From Palsa-504 sp963744575 (GTDB lineage Bacteria; Actinomycetota; Actinomycetes; Streptosporangiales; Streptosporangiaceae): a stretch of DNA of 64,000 bases. The translations under genes and the position numbers were made by a program. The DNA lies in NCBI GenBank assembly GCA_963744575.1, contig CAVUUF010000003.1:124001-188000 (forward strand). Reading direction: 5' to 3'. How positions within the stretch are numbered: the first letter of the stretch is position 1; each line of letters opens with the position of its first letter. Below the pieces are notes generated by a model. That model searched no databases. It had not been told where the DNA came from and was given only the letters and a program-made list of their open reading frames with translations. Positions 1-8,467 of the stretch are shown here, in pieces.

Positions 1-196
1 TATTGCGGAACCACGGCAGCCGCTCGTCCATGGCGGCGATGGCGGCCGTACCGAGTGCGCCCGTGGCCCGCTCCATCCGGCGTACCGTCTCGGCGTGCAC
101 CCGCGACCGCACGGTTTCCTGTTGCGGGCGCGCGGGCGCCGCCGGCGGCCCGGTCTGCGCTGGGTCGCCCGTCCTGGCCTGCTGCTCCTCCGTCAC
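1..196 (-). CDS. PucR-family transcriptional regulator (N-terminal part, runs off left edge)
   Basis: The minus strand is open from a GTG at 196-194 to the window edge, giving about 65 residues. The stretch from VRRMERATGALGTAAIA to MDERLPWFRN resembles the N-terminus of the PucR-type helix-turn-helix regulators that follow aceE in streptomycetes, usually just before the fabD-fabH-acpP-fabF cluster. The start lies 3 bp after the aceE stop, so the two are probably co-transcribed. The DNA-binding C-terminus lies outside the window. The family call rests on the short N-terminal match and on synteny recalled from related genomes, so it is good but not certain. Confidence 0.7.
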   Translation of the reverse strand, partial: MTEEQQARTGDPAQTGPPAAPARPQQETVRSRVHAETVRRMERATGALGTAAIAAMDERLPWFRN

Positions 197-199
197 CGC

Positions 200-2957
200 C
201 TACGAGAGCGCCTCGCTGACCGGGAGGTCCAGCCGGTACCTGGCGATCGCCTGGCCCGGCAGGCTGGCGTCCACCGCGCCGCTGCGCGCCAGTTCCCACA
301 GCACCGCGACGGTGATGGACTCGGCGTCCACGTGGAAGAACCGGCGTGCCGCCGGGCGGGTGTCGGAGAACCCGAACCCGTCGGTGCCGAGCGAGGTGAA
401 CGTGCCGGGCACCCAGCGGGCGATCTGGTCCGGGACCGCCCTGATCCAGTCCGAGACCGCGACCACGGGGCCGGGCGCGCCGGAAAGCGCCGACGTCACA
501 TACGGCGTCCGGGACGGCTCGCCCGGGTGCAGCATGTTGAACGACTCGCAGGCCAGCGCCTCGCGACGCAGTTCGGTCCAGGACGTGGCCGACCACACGT
601 CGGCGGACACGCCCCAGTCAGCGGCCAGCACTTCCTGGGCCCGCAGGGCCTGCCGTACCGCCACCCCGGAGGCCAGGACCTGGGCCCGTGGGCCGGACGC
701 ACCGTCCTGGGCCGCGGGGGAATACGGGTACAGCCCGCGCAGGATGCCCTCCTCCAGCGCCGCCGGGCCGCCCGGGAACGACGCGGGCTCGGCGGGCTGC
801 GGGTACGGCTCGTTGTAGACGGTCAGGTAGTAGAAGATGTTCTCGCCGTCCGGGTGCTCACCGGTGGCCTCGTACATCCGGCGCAGCGCGTCCCGCATGA
901 CATGGGCCAGCTCGAACGCCCACGCGCAGTCGTAGGACACGCACGCCTCGCTGACCGAGGCCAGCAGCAGCGAGTGGCCGTCGTTGTGCTGCAGACCCTC
1001 GCCGGTCAGCGTCGTCCGGCCGGCCGTCGCGCCCAGCAGGAAACCCCGCCCGAGCTGGTCACCGTGCGCCCACATCTGGTCCCCGGTCCGCTGCCAGCCG
1101 AACATCGAGTAGAACACGTACACCGGGATCATGTGCGTGCCGTGCGTGGCGTACGAGCTGCCCGCGGCGATCACCGAGCCCATCGCGCCGGACTCGCTGA
1201 TGCCCTCGTGCAGGATCTGGCCCTTCTCTGACTCCTTGTACGACAGCAGCAGATTGCGGTCCACCGCGTCGTAGCTCTGCCCGTGCGGGGAGTAGATCTT
1301 CGCCGTCGGGAACAGCGAGTCCATCCCGAACGTCCTGGCCTCGTCCGGGATGATCGGCACGAACCGCTCGCCGACCACCGGGTCCTTCATCAGCTCCTTG
1401 AGCAACCGGACGAACGCCATCGTGGTCGCCACCGCCTGCTTGCCCGAGCCCTTGCGCAGCTCGTCGTACGCCGAATCGCCGGGCAGGGTCAGCGACTTGG
1501 CCCGTACTACCCGGCGGGGGAGCACCCCGCCGAGCGCGGCCCGCCGCTCGCGCATGTACTGGATCTCGTCGGAGTCCTCGCCCGGGTGGTAGTACGGCGG
1601 CAGCTCGGCCTCCAGCGCCGAATCCGGGATGGGCAGGTACAGCCGGTCCCTGAACTCCTTCAGCTCGGCCACCGTGAGCTTCTTCATCTGGTGCGTGGCG
1701 TTGCGCGCCTCGAAGTCCTTGCCCAGCGTCCAGCCCTTGATCGTGTGGGCCAGGATGACGGTGGGCTGGCCGGTGTGCTCGCGTGCCGCCTTGAACGCCG
1801 CGTACACCTTGCGGTAGTCGTGGCCGCCGCGGGACAGGTTGCGCAGCTCGTCGTCGGACAGGTGCGCCACCATGGCGCGCAGCCGCGGGTCGCCGCCGAA
1901 GAAGTTCTCCCTGATGTACGCGCCCGACTCCACGCTGTAAGTCTGGAACTGGCCATCCGGGGTGGTGTTCATCTTGTTGACCAGCACGCCGTCGGTGTCC
2001 TGGGCCAGCAGCGGGTCCCAGTCGCGGCCCCAGATGACCTTGATCACGTTCCAGCCCGCGCCGCGGAAGAACGCCTCGAGCTCCTGGATGACCTTGCCGT
2101 TGCCGCGCACCGGGCCGTCCAGCCGCTGCAGGTTGCAGTTGATGACGAAGGTGAGGTTGTCCAGTTCCTCGCGGGCGGCCAGCCCGATCGCGCCGAGCGC
2201 CTCCGGCTCGTCCATCTCGCCGTCACCCAGGAACGCCCAAACGTGCGACCGCGAGGTGTCGTGGATCTGGCGGGCCAGCAGGTACCGGTTGAACCGGGCC
2301 TGGTAGATCGAGTTCAGCGCGCCCAGCCCCATCGACACCGTGGGGAACTCCCAGAACTCCGGCATCAGCCGCGGGTGCGGATAGGACGGCAGCCCCCCGC
2401 CGGGGTGCGACAGCTCCTGCCGGAACCCGTTGAGCTGGTCCTCGGTCAGCCGGCCCTCGAGGTAGGCGCGCGCGTAGATGCCCGGTGCCGCGTGCCCCTG
2501 GAAGTACACCTGGTCGCCGGACTCGCCGTGGTCCTTGCCGCGGAAGAAGTGGTTGAAGCCGACCTCGTACAGGCTGGCCGCGCTGGCGTAGGTGGCGATG
2601 TGACCGCCCACGCCCATCCCGGGCCGGTTGGCCCTGGAGACCATCACGGCCGCGTTCCACCTGATGTAGGCCCTGATCCGCCGCTCTACGTGCTCGTCGC
2701 CGGGGAACCACGGCTCGCGCTCGGGCGCGATGGTGTTGATGAAGTCGGTGCTGCGCAGGCCGGGCACGCCCACCGCCTGCTCGCGCGCCCGCTCGAGCAG
2801 GCGGAGCATCACGTACCTGGCCCGGGCCCGGCCCCGGGTGCGCACGACCGAGTTCGAACGACTCGACCCACTCACGCGTCTCGTCCGGGTCGATATCGGG
2901 CAGCTGGGTGGGCAACCCGTCACTGATGATGGAAAATTGCTGGCGTCCGGAAGCCAC
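200..2957 (-). CDS. aceE: Pyruvate dehydrogenase E1 component, homodimeric AceE type, with an apparent 1-bp frameshift near its N-terminus
   Basis: AceE decarboxylates pyruvate with thiamine diphosphate and passes the acetyl group to lipoyl-E2. About 918 residues, close to full family length. The TPP-binding segment begins at GDGEMDEPEALG and continues through NCNLQRLDGPVRGNG; the C-terminal transketolase-like part includes FYSMFGWQRTGDQ and ARWVPGTFTSLGTDGFGF. The true N-terminus (GTG at 2957, MASGRQQFSIISDGLP, then DPDETREWVESF) is in a different frame from the rest, which resumes as SVVRTRGRARARYVMLRLLE. One extra base at about 2853-2855 (plus strand) explains this; removing it restores EWVESFDSVVRTRG. 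An RBS-like GGAAGG lies upstream of the GTG. The downstream PucR-type gene starts 3 bp after the TAG. It is either a sequencing error or a real disruption. Confidence 0.9.
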
Positions 2958-3402
2958 GGGGTAGCCTCGCCTTCCGCTGTTATCCGGGCGGCCGGTCGGC
3001 CGCTTGGTTTACAGATCCCATGATGTGTTGTCCAGACCAATCGTCGTACGAACTGGCCGATCGCGCATCTCTACTTGACGGTAACCGCATTCGCGGGGGC
3101 CTCTGCCCGGCAAGGGCCCCTGGAAGCCGCGACGGGGCCATTTCGCCCAGGGCGGATCCTCTCGTTACCCTACGTGGTTGAAGTCGCGATGCGTAACCGC
3201 TACCGGGGGCGGGCAGGTCAATTTATGGTGGCGGTTTTCCAGGCGGGAGCGATTGCCACTTGCGCGCCGGGCCGACCCAGTGTGAACTGTCCCAACAAGA
3301 AGTGCTGACGTGTCGTCGCCGTCAGGGAGATGGGCCTGCGGTTCCGGCGGGCCGTACTCCCTCCGGCGTGGCGGCGCGGGGAGGGATCCGAGGAGGACTT
3401 CA
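2958..3402. other. Intergenic region between divergent aceE and DUF3052 gene
   Basis: About 445 bp between divergent starts. It must hold the promoters of aceE (minus) and the DUF3052 gene (plus). I see an RBS (AGGAGG, 3391-3396) for the plus gene, but no convincing -35/-10 pair and no GGGTA-type site in correct spacing. No coding potential is convincing on either strand. Confidence 0.5.
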
Positions 3403-3831
3403 GTGAGCGCGACCGCGGGCCAGGCGCAGGACGAACGCGGCCAGGCCGAGCGGCTCGGTATCAAACCGGGCCAGGTGGTGCAGGAGATCGGCTACGACGA
3501 TGATTGCGACGAGCAGCTGCGCGGCGCGATCACCCGGATAGACGGCGTGGAGTTGGTCGACGAGGACTACGACGACGTGGTCGACGCGGTCCTGCTGTGG
3601 TGGCGGGACGGGGACGGCGACCTCGTCGACGCGCTGGTCGACGCCCTCACGCCGCTAGCCGACGGGGGGTACATCTGGCTGCTCACGCCGAAGGCGGGCA
3701 GGTCAGGTCACGTCGAGCCGAGCGATATCGGCGAGGCCGCGCCCACGGCCGGCCTGTCGCAGACCTCGACCGTCAGCGCGGCCCGCGACTGGTCGGGCAC
3801 GCGGCTGGTCGCGCCAAAGGCGCGCAGGTAG
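3403..3831 (+). CDS. DUF3052 family protein
   Basis: 142 residues from a GTG at 3403, chosen because AGGAGG ends 6 nt before it. The acidic protein carries LGIKPGQVVQEIGYDDDCD followed by a run of Asp/Glu residues and LWWRDGDGDLVDALVDAL, typical of the DUF3052 family found beside aceE in actinomycetes. The fold ends with a G-Y-I-W-L-L-T-P-K strand and a variable tail. Function is unknown. It sits divergently from aceE, matching the usual neighbourhood. No transmembrane segment or cysteine is seen. The family call is firm; no biochemical role is proposed. Confidence 0.85.
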   Translation: MSATAGQAQDERGQAERLGIKPGQVVQEIGYDDDCDEQLRGAITRIDGVELVDEDYDDVVDAVLLWWRDGDGDLVDALVDALTPLADGGYIWLLTPKAGRSGHVEPSDIGEAAPTAGLSQTSTVSAARDWSGTRLVAPKARR

Positions 3832-3977
3832 CGCGCCGACGGTCCGGACCGGGCTGGCGTCGTGCGCCGCCAACCGGCGTTCGCCTGGTTTTTCAGCCGA
3901 ACGGTCCTGGCTCGTGCGGTCGCACCGGGTGGCAGACTGAGTGGGTGGAAGGCGTATCCCCGGTGAAAGGACCCGTC

Positions 3978-4439
3978 ATGGCGGTAGAAGTAGGCGACCA
4001 GGCGCCCGACTTCGAGCTGAAGGACCAGCACGGCACGCCCGTGCGGCTGTCCGGCTTCCGCGGCGCCAAGAACGTCGTGCTCGTCTTTTACCCGCTGGCG
4101 TTCAGCGGGGTGTGCACTGGCGAGCTGTGCGCCATCCGCGACGAGTTCCCCGAGGTGAACCGCGACGACGTCGAGTTGCTCACGGTCTCTGTGGATTCCA
4201 CCTTCACCCATCGTGCCTGGTCCGACGCCGAGCACTTCCAGTTCGAGCTGCTGTCGGACTTCTGGCCGCACGGAGAGGTGGCCAGGCGGTACGGTGTGTT
4301 CGACCCCGAGCGCGGCATCGCGACCCGGGGGACGTTCATCATCGACTCCGGCGGCGTGGTGCGGTGGAAGGTGGTAAACCCGATCCCGCAGGCGCGCGAT
4401 CTCGCCGAATACTCCAAGGCGCTCGCTGCTCTCGGTTAG
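3978..4439 (+). CDS. ahpE: AhpE-type peroxiredoxin
   Basis: 153 residues. It reduces hydroperoxides through a peroxidatic cysteine in the cytosol. The thioredoxin-fold start (VGDQAPDFELKDQHGTPVRL) leads to FYPLAFSGVCTGELC, where C46 is the expected peroxidatic residue and C51 a second cysteine; the family Pro and Ser/Thr upstream of C46 are present. Length and the C-terminal GTFIIDSGGVVRWKVVNP match one-cysteine AhpE-like proteins such as that of Mycobacterium. The ATG at 3978 follows GTGAAAGGA. It lies downstream of the DUF3052 gene with a 146-bp gap, the usual order near aceE in actinomycetes. Followed by the structured element at 4463-4561. Confidence 0.92.
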   Translation: MAVEVGDQAPDFELKDQHGTPVRLSGFRGAKNVVLVFYPLAFSGVCTGELCAIRDEFPEVNRDDVELLTVSVDSTFTHRAWSDAEHFQFELLSDFWPHGEVARRYGVFDPERGIATRGTFIIDSGGVVRWKVVNPIPQARDLAEYSKALAALG

Positions 4440-4462
4440 CGTCTGTGTCATTTGCAAAGTTC

Positions 4463-4561
4463 GCGTTAGGCCAGGACCCGCTGAGGTTGCTGACCGCGGC
4501 CTGCACCGGCCGCTCGCGCAGGCCCAGAAGGCCTGCACTCGCAGCCGGTCTTGCCTAACGC
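4463..4561. other. Highly structured intergenic element (multi-arm inverted repeat)
   Basis: An outer 9-bp inverted repeat, GCGTTAGGC (4463-4471) and GCCTAACGC (4553-4561), is extended inward by AGGACC/GGTCTT. It encloses two hairpins: GCGGCC-tgcacc-GGCCGC (4496-4513) and GCAGGCC-cagaa-GGCCTGC (4518-4536). The second hairpin could terminate ahpE transcription, but the enclosing long stem goes beyond a simple terminator. There is no T-tract. Confidence 0.6.
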
Positions 4562-4587
4562 TCCTAGCTCGAGGGAGGCCTGGGGGA

Positions 4588-4932
4588 TTGCCGTGTTACC
4601 GCTGCGGCGTGCGGCAGACCGACCCGGAGCGGGGGAAGAGCCCCTGGCGCCGTGGCGTGCTGCGCGACCAGCTGGTGCTGGTCTGCCCGGCGTGCCAGGA
4701 ATCGGGTGACTGGACCGCGGAGCTCGAGTCCTGCGCCGGCTGCGGCAGCGTGCACCTGATCCGTCGGCTCGGCCAGGTGGAGTGCCTGGACTGCGGCCTG
4801 GTCCGCGAGCCCGACGCGGTGCTGGATCTCGGCCTGGTCCCGGCCGGATCCGCCGGCCCGGCGGTCAGCCCCGATGCCGCGCTGGCCGAGGAGGTCGGCC
4901 GCGCCCTCGACCGGCTGCTCGGCCGCCGGTAG
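4588..4932 (+). CDS. Small protein with four CxxC zinc-ribbon knuckles, function unknown
   Basis: 114 residues from a TTG at 4588 (RBS GAGGGAGG 7 nt upstream). Four CxxC pairs are visible: CYRC near the start, CPAC, CAGC and CLDC, enough for two zinc ribbons. The remainder is an Ala/Gly/Pro-rich stretch ending in EEVGRALDRLLGRR, a short helix. Paired zinc ribbons suggest nucleic-acid or protein binding, but no family was recognised. It stands alone between the structured element and a promoter-like site for the next gene. The second and third knuckles, QLVLVCPACQESGDW and LESCAGCGSVHLI, resemble ribbon domains of RNA-polymerase or primase accessory proteins only in spacing. Confidence 0.75.
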   Translation: MPCYRCGVRQTDPERGKSPWRRGVLRDQLVLVCPACQESGDWTAELESCAGCGSVHLIRRLGQVECLDCGLVREPDAVLDLGLVPAGSAGPAVSPDAALAEEVGRALDRLLGRR

Positions 4933-4980
4933 ATACCGCGAGTAACCCGTCACCGGCCGGGTGGCCGGCCGCTGTGAGTC

Positions 4981-5005
4981 GTTTAAGCCTCGCCGAGCCT
5001 GGTAC
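4981..5005 (+). promoter_or_regulatory. SigB/SigF-type promoter candidate upstream of CBS protein 1
   Basis: GTTT (4981-4984), 15-nt spacer, TGGTAC (5000-5005), one mismatch from GGGTAC. It lies 48 bp before the chosen start at 5053. Confidence 0.5.
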
Positions 5006-5052
5006 GCGAGAGGACAAGAGAGTTATCCGCGGCAATGAGGAGGCACGACGTC

Positions 5053-5469
5053 ATGGACGCCAAGGTGCGTGACGTGATGACGCCCGGCCCCATCGGGGTG
5101 GACTATTACCAGTCGATCGGCGAAGCCGCCCGTACCATGCGCGACTGGGGGGTCGGCGCGGTTCTCGTGGTGGACGATCAGTCCCTGCACGGACTGATCA
5201 CCGACCGCGACCTCGTGGTCAGGGCGGTGGCCGAGGCTCGCGGGTCCGACGAGCCGGTCGGCCCGCTGAGTAGCGCTGACCTGGTCGGCGTGGACGTCGA
5301 CGCGGACGCGGGGGAAGCCGCACGGCTGATGCGGCGGCATGCCGTGCGCAGGCTGCCCGTCATCGAGGACGGGCAGGTGGCGGGGATCGTGTCGCTCGGC
5401 GACCTGGCCATGCACGATGATCCCGCTACGGCGCTCGGCACGGTCAGCCGGGCCACCGCCAGCGTCTGA
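5053..5469 (+). CDS. Two-CBS-domain protein (Hrp1-like)
   Basis: 138 residues made of two CBS repeats, each with the T/S-D-R-D signature (LITDRDLVVRAVAE; second repeat VRRLPVIEDGQVAGIVSLGDLA). Such stand-alone proteins bind adenine nucleotides or related ligands and are common in actinobacterial dormancy and stress regulons; Hrp1 of Mycobacterium is a relative. The start at 5053 is preferred over ATG 5035 because AGGAGG (5038-5043) is then 9 nt upstream. It is the same length as the second CBS protein at 6667, and the two flank a LigD-type polymerase. A SigB-like promoter precedes it. The ligand is not predictable from sequence. Confidence 0.88.
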   Translation: MDAKVRDVMTPGPIGVDYYQSIGEAARTMRDWGVGAVLVVDDQSLHGLITDRDLVVRAVAEARGSDEPVGPLSSADLVGVDVDADAGEAARLMRRHAVRRLPVIEDGQVAGIVSLGDLAMHDDPATALGTVSRATASV

Positions 5470-5541
5470 CCGGATTCGCATTCGTGCGGGCTATCCGGGC
5501 TGTCCCTGCGCCGGGGCGGCCCGTCCGCGGAGGAACTCATT

Positions 5542-6456
5542 ATGGCCGTAGAGATCACCGTCGACGGCATCACGGTGTCACTCTCCCACCCGGGTAAGGT
5601 CCTGTTCCCCGCCGACGGGATCACCAAGGAGGACCTGGCCCGGTACTACGCCGACGTCGCCGGGCGGATGCTGCCCTGGCTGCGGGACCGGCCGATCACC
5701 ATGGTGCGTTACCCCGACGGCCTGGACGGCCAGCGGTTCTTCCAGAAGAACGCGCCGTCGTACTTCCCCGGCTGGATCCGCCGCGCCGAGGTCGGGAAGG
5801 AAGGCGGCACCGTCGAGCATGCCGTCTGCGACAAGCCGGCCACCCTGGTCTACCTGGCCAACCAGGCTTGCATCGAGATCCACGCGTGCACCAGCCGCGT
5901 GGACAAGCTCGAGGCGCCCGATCAGATGGTGTTCGACTTCGATCCGCCGGACGCTGAGCGGTTCGCCGACGTCCGGCGCGCCGCGCTGTGGGCGCGCAAT
6001 CTGCTGTCCGGTGAACTCGGCCTGACCAGCTTCGCCCGGACCAGCGGCGGCCGCGGGTTGCACGTGCACGTGGCGCTGAACCGGCGGGCGGACTTCGACA
6101 CGGTGCGCGAGTTCGCCCGCCGGGCCGCCGATGTGCTGGCTCGCAGACACCCGGACGTCATCACCACAGAGCAGCGCAAGGACAAGCGGGGCGACCGCGT
6201 CTACGCCGACGTGATGCGGAACGCCTACGCGCAGACGGTGGCGGCCAGCTACGGCGTGCGCGCCCGTCCGGGCGCCCCGGTGGCCACCCCGCTGAGCTGG
6301 GCCGAAGTAGAGGACGACGACTTGGCGCCGGGCCGGTTCACGATGACCACGGTGCGGGCCAGGCTCGATGGCGGCGCGGATCCCTGGGCTGAGTTCGCCG
6401 ACTCCCGGCACGGCCTGGGCGAGGCCGGAAAGCGCCTCGCCAAGCTGGAATCCTGA
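5542..6456 (+). CDS. Stand-alone LigD-type polymerase domain (NHEJ primase-polymerase)
   Basis: 304 residues of the archaeo-eukaryotic primase superfamily, the polymerase module of bacterial ligase D that fills gaps during Ku-dependent end joining. Visible motifs are the opening strand with HPGKVLFP, KNAPSYFPGW, the catalytic acidic motif VFDFDPPDAE, RTSGGRGLHVHV and DKRGDRVYADVMRN. The ligase and phosphoesterase domains of full LigD are absent, as in the separate PolDom proteins of mycobacteria and streptomycetes. ATG at 5542 follows GGAGGA. No Ku gene is in the window. Flanking CBS genes with stress-type promoters suggest expression in stationary phase or desiccation, when NHEJ matters. Family call firm. 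Confidence 0.9.
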   Translation: MAVEITVDGITVSLSHPGKVLFPADGITKEDLARYYADVAGRMLPWLRDRPITMVRYPDGLDGQRFFQKNAPSYFPGWIRRAEVGKEGGTVEHAVCDKPATLVYLANQACIEIHACTSRVDKLEAPDQMVFDFDPPDAERFADVRRAALWARNLLSGELGLTSFARTSGGRGLHVHVALNRRADFDTVREFARRAADVLARRHPDVITTEQRKDKRGDRVYADVMRNAYAQTVAASYGVRARPGAPVATPLSWAEVEDDDLAPGRFTMTTVRARLDGGADPWAEFADSRHGLGEAGKRLAKLES

Positions 6457-6609
6457 TCACAGGTCCATCGGGCTGCCACCAGCACCGGGCCGCGGGCGCC
6501 GCTCCGCGCTCGCGGTGTCACGCTCGACCGCGGCGTCCTGCTCCTCGGGCGTGCCTAACCCGGGCCACCCGCCTGAACGCCCGGCCGAGCCGGGCCGGCG
6601 GACCTGCTC

Positions 6610-6634
6610 GTTTGCGACCGGCTGCAGCGGGTAG
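6610..6634 (+). promoter_or_regulatory. SigB/SigF-type promoter upstream of CBS protein 2
   Basis: GTTT (6610-6613), 15-nt spacer, GGGTAG (6629-6634), then an AGGAGG RBS before ATG 6667. It matches the GTTT-N15-GGGTA pattern exactly. Confidence 0.7.
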
Positions 6635-6666
6635 CGACGCCGGATCAGCGCAGGAGGTGAGGCTCG

Positions 6667-7083
6667 ATGAGGAAGGTGCGCGACATCATGTCGTCCGCCC
6701 CGGTCTGCATGGCGCCGGACGAATCGGTGTCCGCCGCGGCCCTGGCCATGAAGCAGCACGGCATCGGCACGGTTCTGGTCCTGGCCGATGACATGCTCAG
6801 CGGACTGGTCACCGACCGGGACATCACGGTGCGGGTGCTCGCCGAGGACCGTGACCCGCGGACCACGCCGATCGGCGATATCTGCAGTACCGAGCTGGCG
6901 GTGCTCGGCCCCGACGACGACGTGGAGCAGGCCAGCCGCCTGGTCCGCGACCGCGCACTGCGCCGCATCCCGGTCCTGCAGGACGGGATCCCGGTCGGAG
7001 TCGTGTCCATCGGCGACCTCGCGCTGCAGAACGACGGGACCTCGGCGCTGTCCGGTGTCCCGGCCGCCCCGCCGAACTCCTGA
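6667..7083 (+). CDS. Two-CBS-domain protein (Hrp1-like), paralogue of the protein at 5053
   Basis: 138 residues with two CBS repeats; VRDIMSSAPVCMAPDESV opens the first, LVTDRDITVRVLAEDRDPR closes it, and LRRIPVLQDGIPVGVVSIGDLAL is the second. The match in length and layout to the 5053 product shows a diverged duplication around the polymerase gene. The ATG lies 8 nt after GGAGG. The exact GTTT-N15-GGGTAG site upstream makes it a likely member of a SigB-type regulon. The next gene starts 16 bp downstream and is probably co-transcribed. The role is nucleotide sensing by family knowledge; target unknown. Confidence 0.88.
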   Translation: MRKVRDIMSSAPVCMAPDESVSAAALAMKQHGIGTVLVLADDMLSGLVTDRDITVRVLAEDRDPRTTPIGDICSTELAVLGPDDDVEQASRLVRDRALRRIPVLQDGIPVGVVSIGDLALQNDGTSALSGVPAAPPNS

Positions 7084-7098
7084 CCCGAGGGTGCCCGC

Positions 7099-7755
7099 AT
7101 GTCAGAAAGATCAGAACTGGTTGTCAGGGAGCTCCTCAGCCGGCACGGCCGCCTGTACGCCGAGGACGCGGGCATCCGGCTCGCCGACCGCCCGGGCCCG
7201 CTCTACCAGCTGCTGGTGCTGGCCACGCTGCTGAGCGCCCGCATCCCGGCGGATACCGCGATCGCGGCCGCCGGTGAGCTGTTCGCGGCCGGCTACCGCA
7301 GCCCGAAGGCGATGAGCGAGGCCAGCTGGCAGGACCGGGTGGACGCGCTGGGTCGCGGCCACTACCGGCGGTACGACGAGCGAACCGCGACCATGCTCGG
7401 CGACGGTGCCGACCTGCTGTCCAGCAAATGGCATGGCGATCTGCGCAGGCTGCGTGACGAGGCCGGGGGCGACGTGGCGGCCATCACCTCGGGGCTCACT
7501 GAGTTTCCCGGGATAGGACCGACCGGAGCGAGCATCTTCCTGCGGGAGGTCCAGGACGTCTGGCCCGTCGTGGCGCCCTATGTCGACGCCAAGGTGACCA
7601 GCGGGGCGCACCGGGTGCGGCTGCCCGGTGACCGGAAGACGCTGAGCGGGCTGCTGGCCGGCAGCGGCCAGCCCGCCCGGCTCGCCGCGGCGCTGGTCCG
7701 CGTGTCGTTGAGTCAGCGGGCCGCCAGCGAGGTCACCGCTTCCGTGCGTGACTAG
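7099..7755 (+). CDS. HhH-GPD-fold protein (endonuclease III-like, no Fe-S cluster)
   Basis: 218 residues of the helix-hairpin-helix DNA glycosylase fold. LYQLLVLATLLSARIPADTAI matches the helical lobe and LTEFPGIGPTGASIFLREV the HhH hairpin. Canonical Nth has PGVGRKTA, with a catalytic lysine; here the aligned bases give PGIGPTGA, so the lysine is absent. The protein has no cysteine at all and so cannot carry the Fe-S loop. A downstream Asp (APYVDAKV) may correspond to the catalytic Asp. It could be a monofunctional glycosylase or a DNA-binding structural relative. ATG 7099 lies 16 bp after the CBS gene, and the nearby LigD-type polymerase supports a DNA-repair role. Confidence 0.75.
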   Translation: MSERSELVVRELLSRHGRLYAEDAGIRLADRPGPLYQLLVLATLLSARIPADTAIAAAGELFAAGYRSPKAMSEASWQDRVDALGRGHYRRYDERTATMLGDGADLLSSKWHGDLRRLRDEAGGDVAAITSGLTEFPGIGPTGASIFLREVQDVWPVVAPYVDAKVTSGAHRVRLPGDRKTLSGLLAGSGQPARLAAALVRVSLSQRAASEVTASVRD

Positions 7756-7840
7756 CCCGTTCCGGGTGCGACTGTTCCCCTCGCGCCCGTTACACTACTG
7801 AGACCCGGCCGGATGCGGCCCGAAACCACGCGTCCGCCCA

Positions 7841-7865
7841 GTTTGGTGTCGGTAAGCGCGGGTAG
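7841..7865 (+). promoter_or_regulatory. SigB/SigF-type promoter upstream of DUF3040-like gene
   Basis: GTTT (7841-7844), 15-nt spacer, GGGTAG (7860-7865), 63 bp before ATG 7929. Exact match to the pattern. Confidence 0.7.
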
Positions 7866-7928
7866 GCGATGGTCGCCGTGGCCGCGACCCTTGCGGCGTA
7901 GGAACCTCGGTGAGGATGTGGGTGCTAG

Positions 7929-8429
7929 ATGAGCCTGCCTGCTGGCCAGCAACGCGTACTAGATCGCATGGAGGACGCCCTGCGCGCCGGTGAGCCTCAT
8001 CTGAACACCATGTACGCGATGTTCGCGCGCCTGTCTGTGGGGGAGCCCATCGCGACGGAACAGCTTGCGCGCAAACGGCTGCGGTGGGTGCAGCATGGTT
8101 CGGTCATGTACGCCATCGTGCTGATCCCCGTCATGTTCGCGGCGATCGTCGTCGGCGCGCTGCTCGGCGGCAGCGCGCGCAGTGCCAGCGCCTGCAAGGC
8201 CAGCTATTCGGTGGGCGGCGTCTCGCCGCTGGCCGCCGGGCCCTCGTGCTCGCCGCCGGGTAAGTCGTCCGTCGTGAAGATCGCGGCCCGAAAGACGGTA
8301 ACCGCCCGCCTGACCTGTGCCGTCATGGGCTCGCCCGCCCGGTTCACTGCCCTGGCCCGGAACGATCGCGCGTTTCCCGCGGCCCCTCCGGTCTTCCGCA
8401 CGCCGGCTGAGGCGGCCGAAGCGTGTTAA
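7929..8429 (+). CDS. DUF3040-like membrane protein
   Basis: 166 residues. The N-terminus (LPAGQQRVLDRMEDALRAGEPHL) has the form of actinobacterial DUF3040 proteins, in which a short amphipathic helix precedes membrane spans. One clear hydrophobic segment is seen (VMYAIVLIPVMFAAIVVGAL, about residues 58-77). After it comes a Ser/Ala/Cys-rich stretch and a low-complexity C-terminus that does not resemble the family, so this end may have diverged or been replaced. ATG 7929 is preceded by weak GGTGCTAG. The exact SigB-type promoter upstream suggests a stress role. Function unknown. Confidence 0.7.
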   Translation: MSLPAGQQRVLDRMEDALRAGEPHLNTMYAMFARLSVGEPIATEQLARKRLRWVQHGSVMYAIVLIPVMFAAIVVGALLGGSARSASACKASYSVGGVSPLAAGPSCSPPGKSSVVKIAARKTVTARLTCAVMGSPARFTALARNDRAFPAAPPVFRTPAEAAEAC

Positions 8430-8467
8430 GCGGAGCGGCCTAGGAACGAGCCGAGACGGAGGATCTG

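Noticed and set aside
3165..3189. GGGTAA on the minus strand before aceE
   Set aside because: No GNNT element at 14-16 bp distance, and it is more than 200 bp from the aceE start.
6457..6620. Possible minus-strand small protein ending in GAGGSPMDL
   Set aside because: No start codon with RBS is present outside the CBS gene, and the frame overlaps the SigB-type promoter at 6610.
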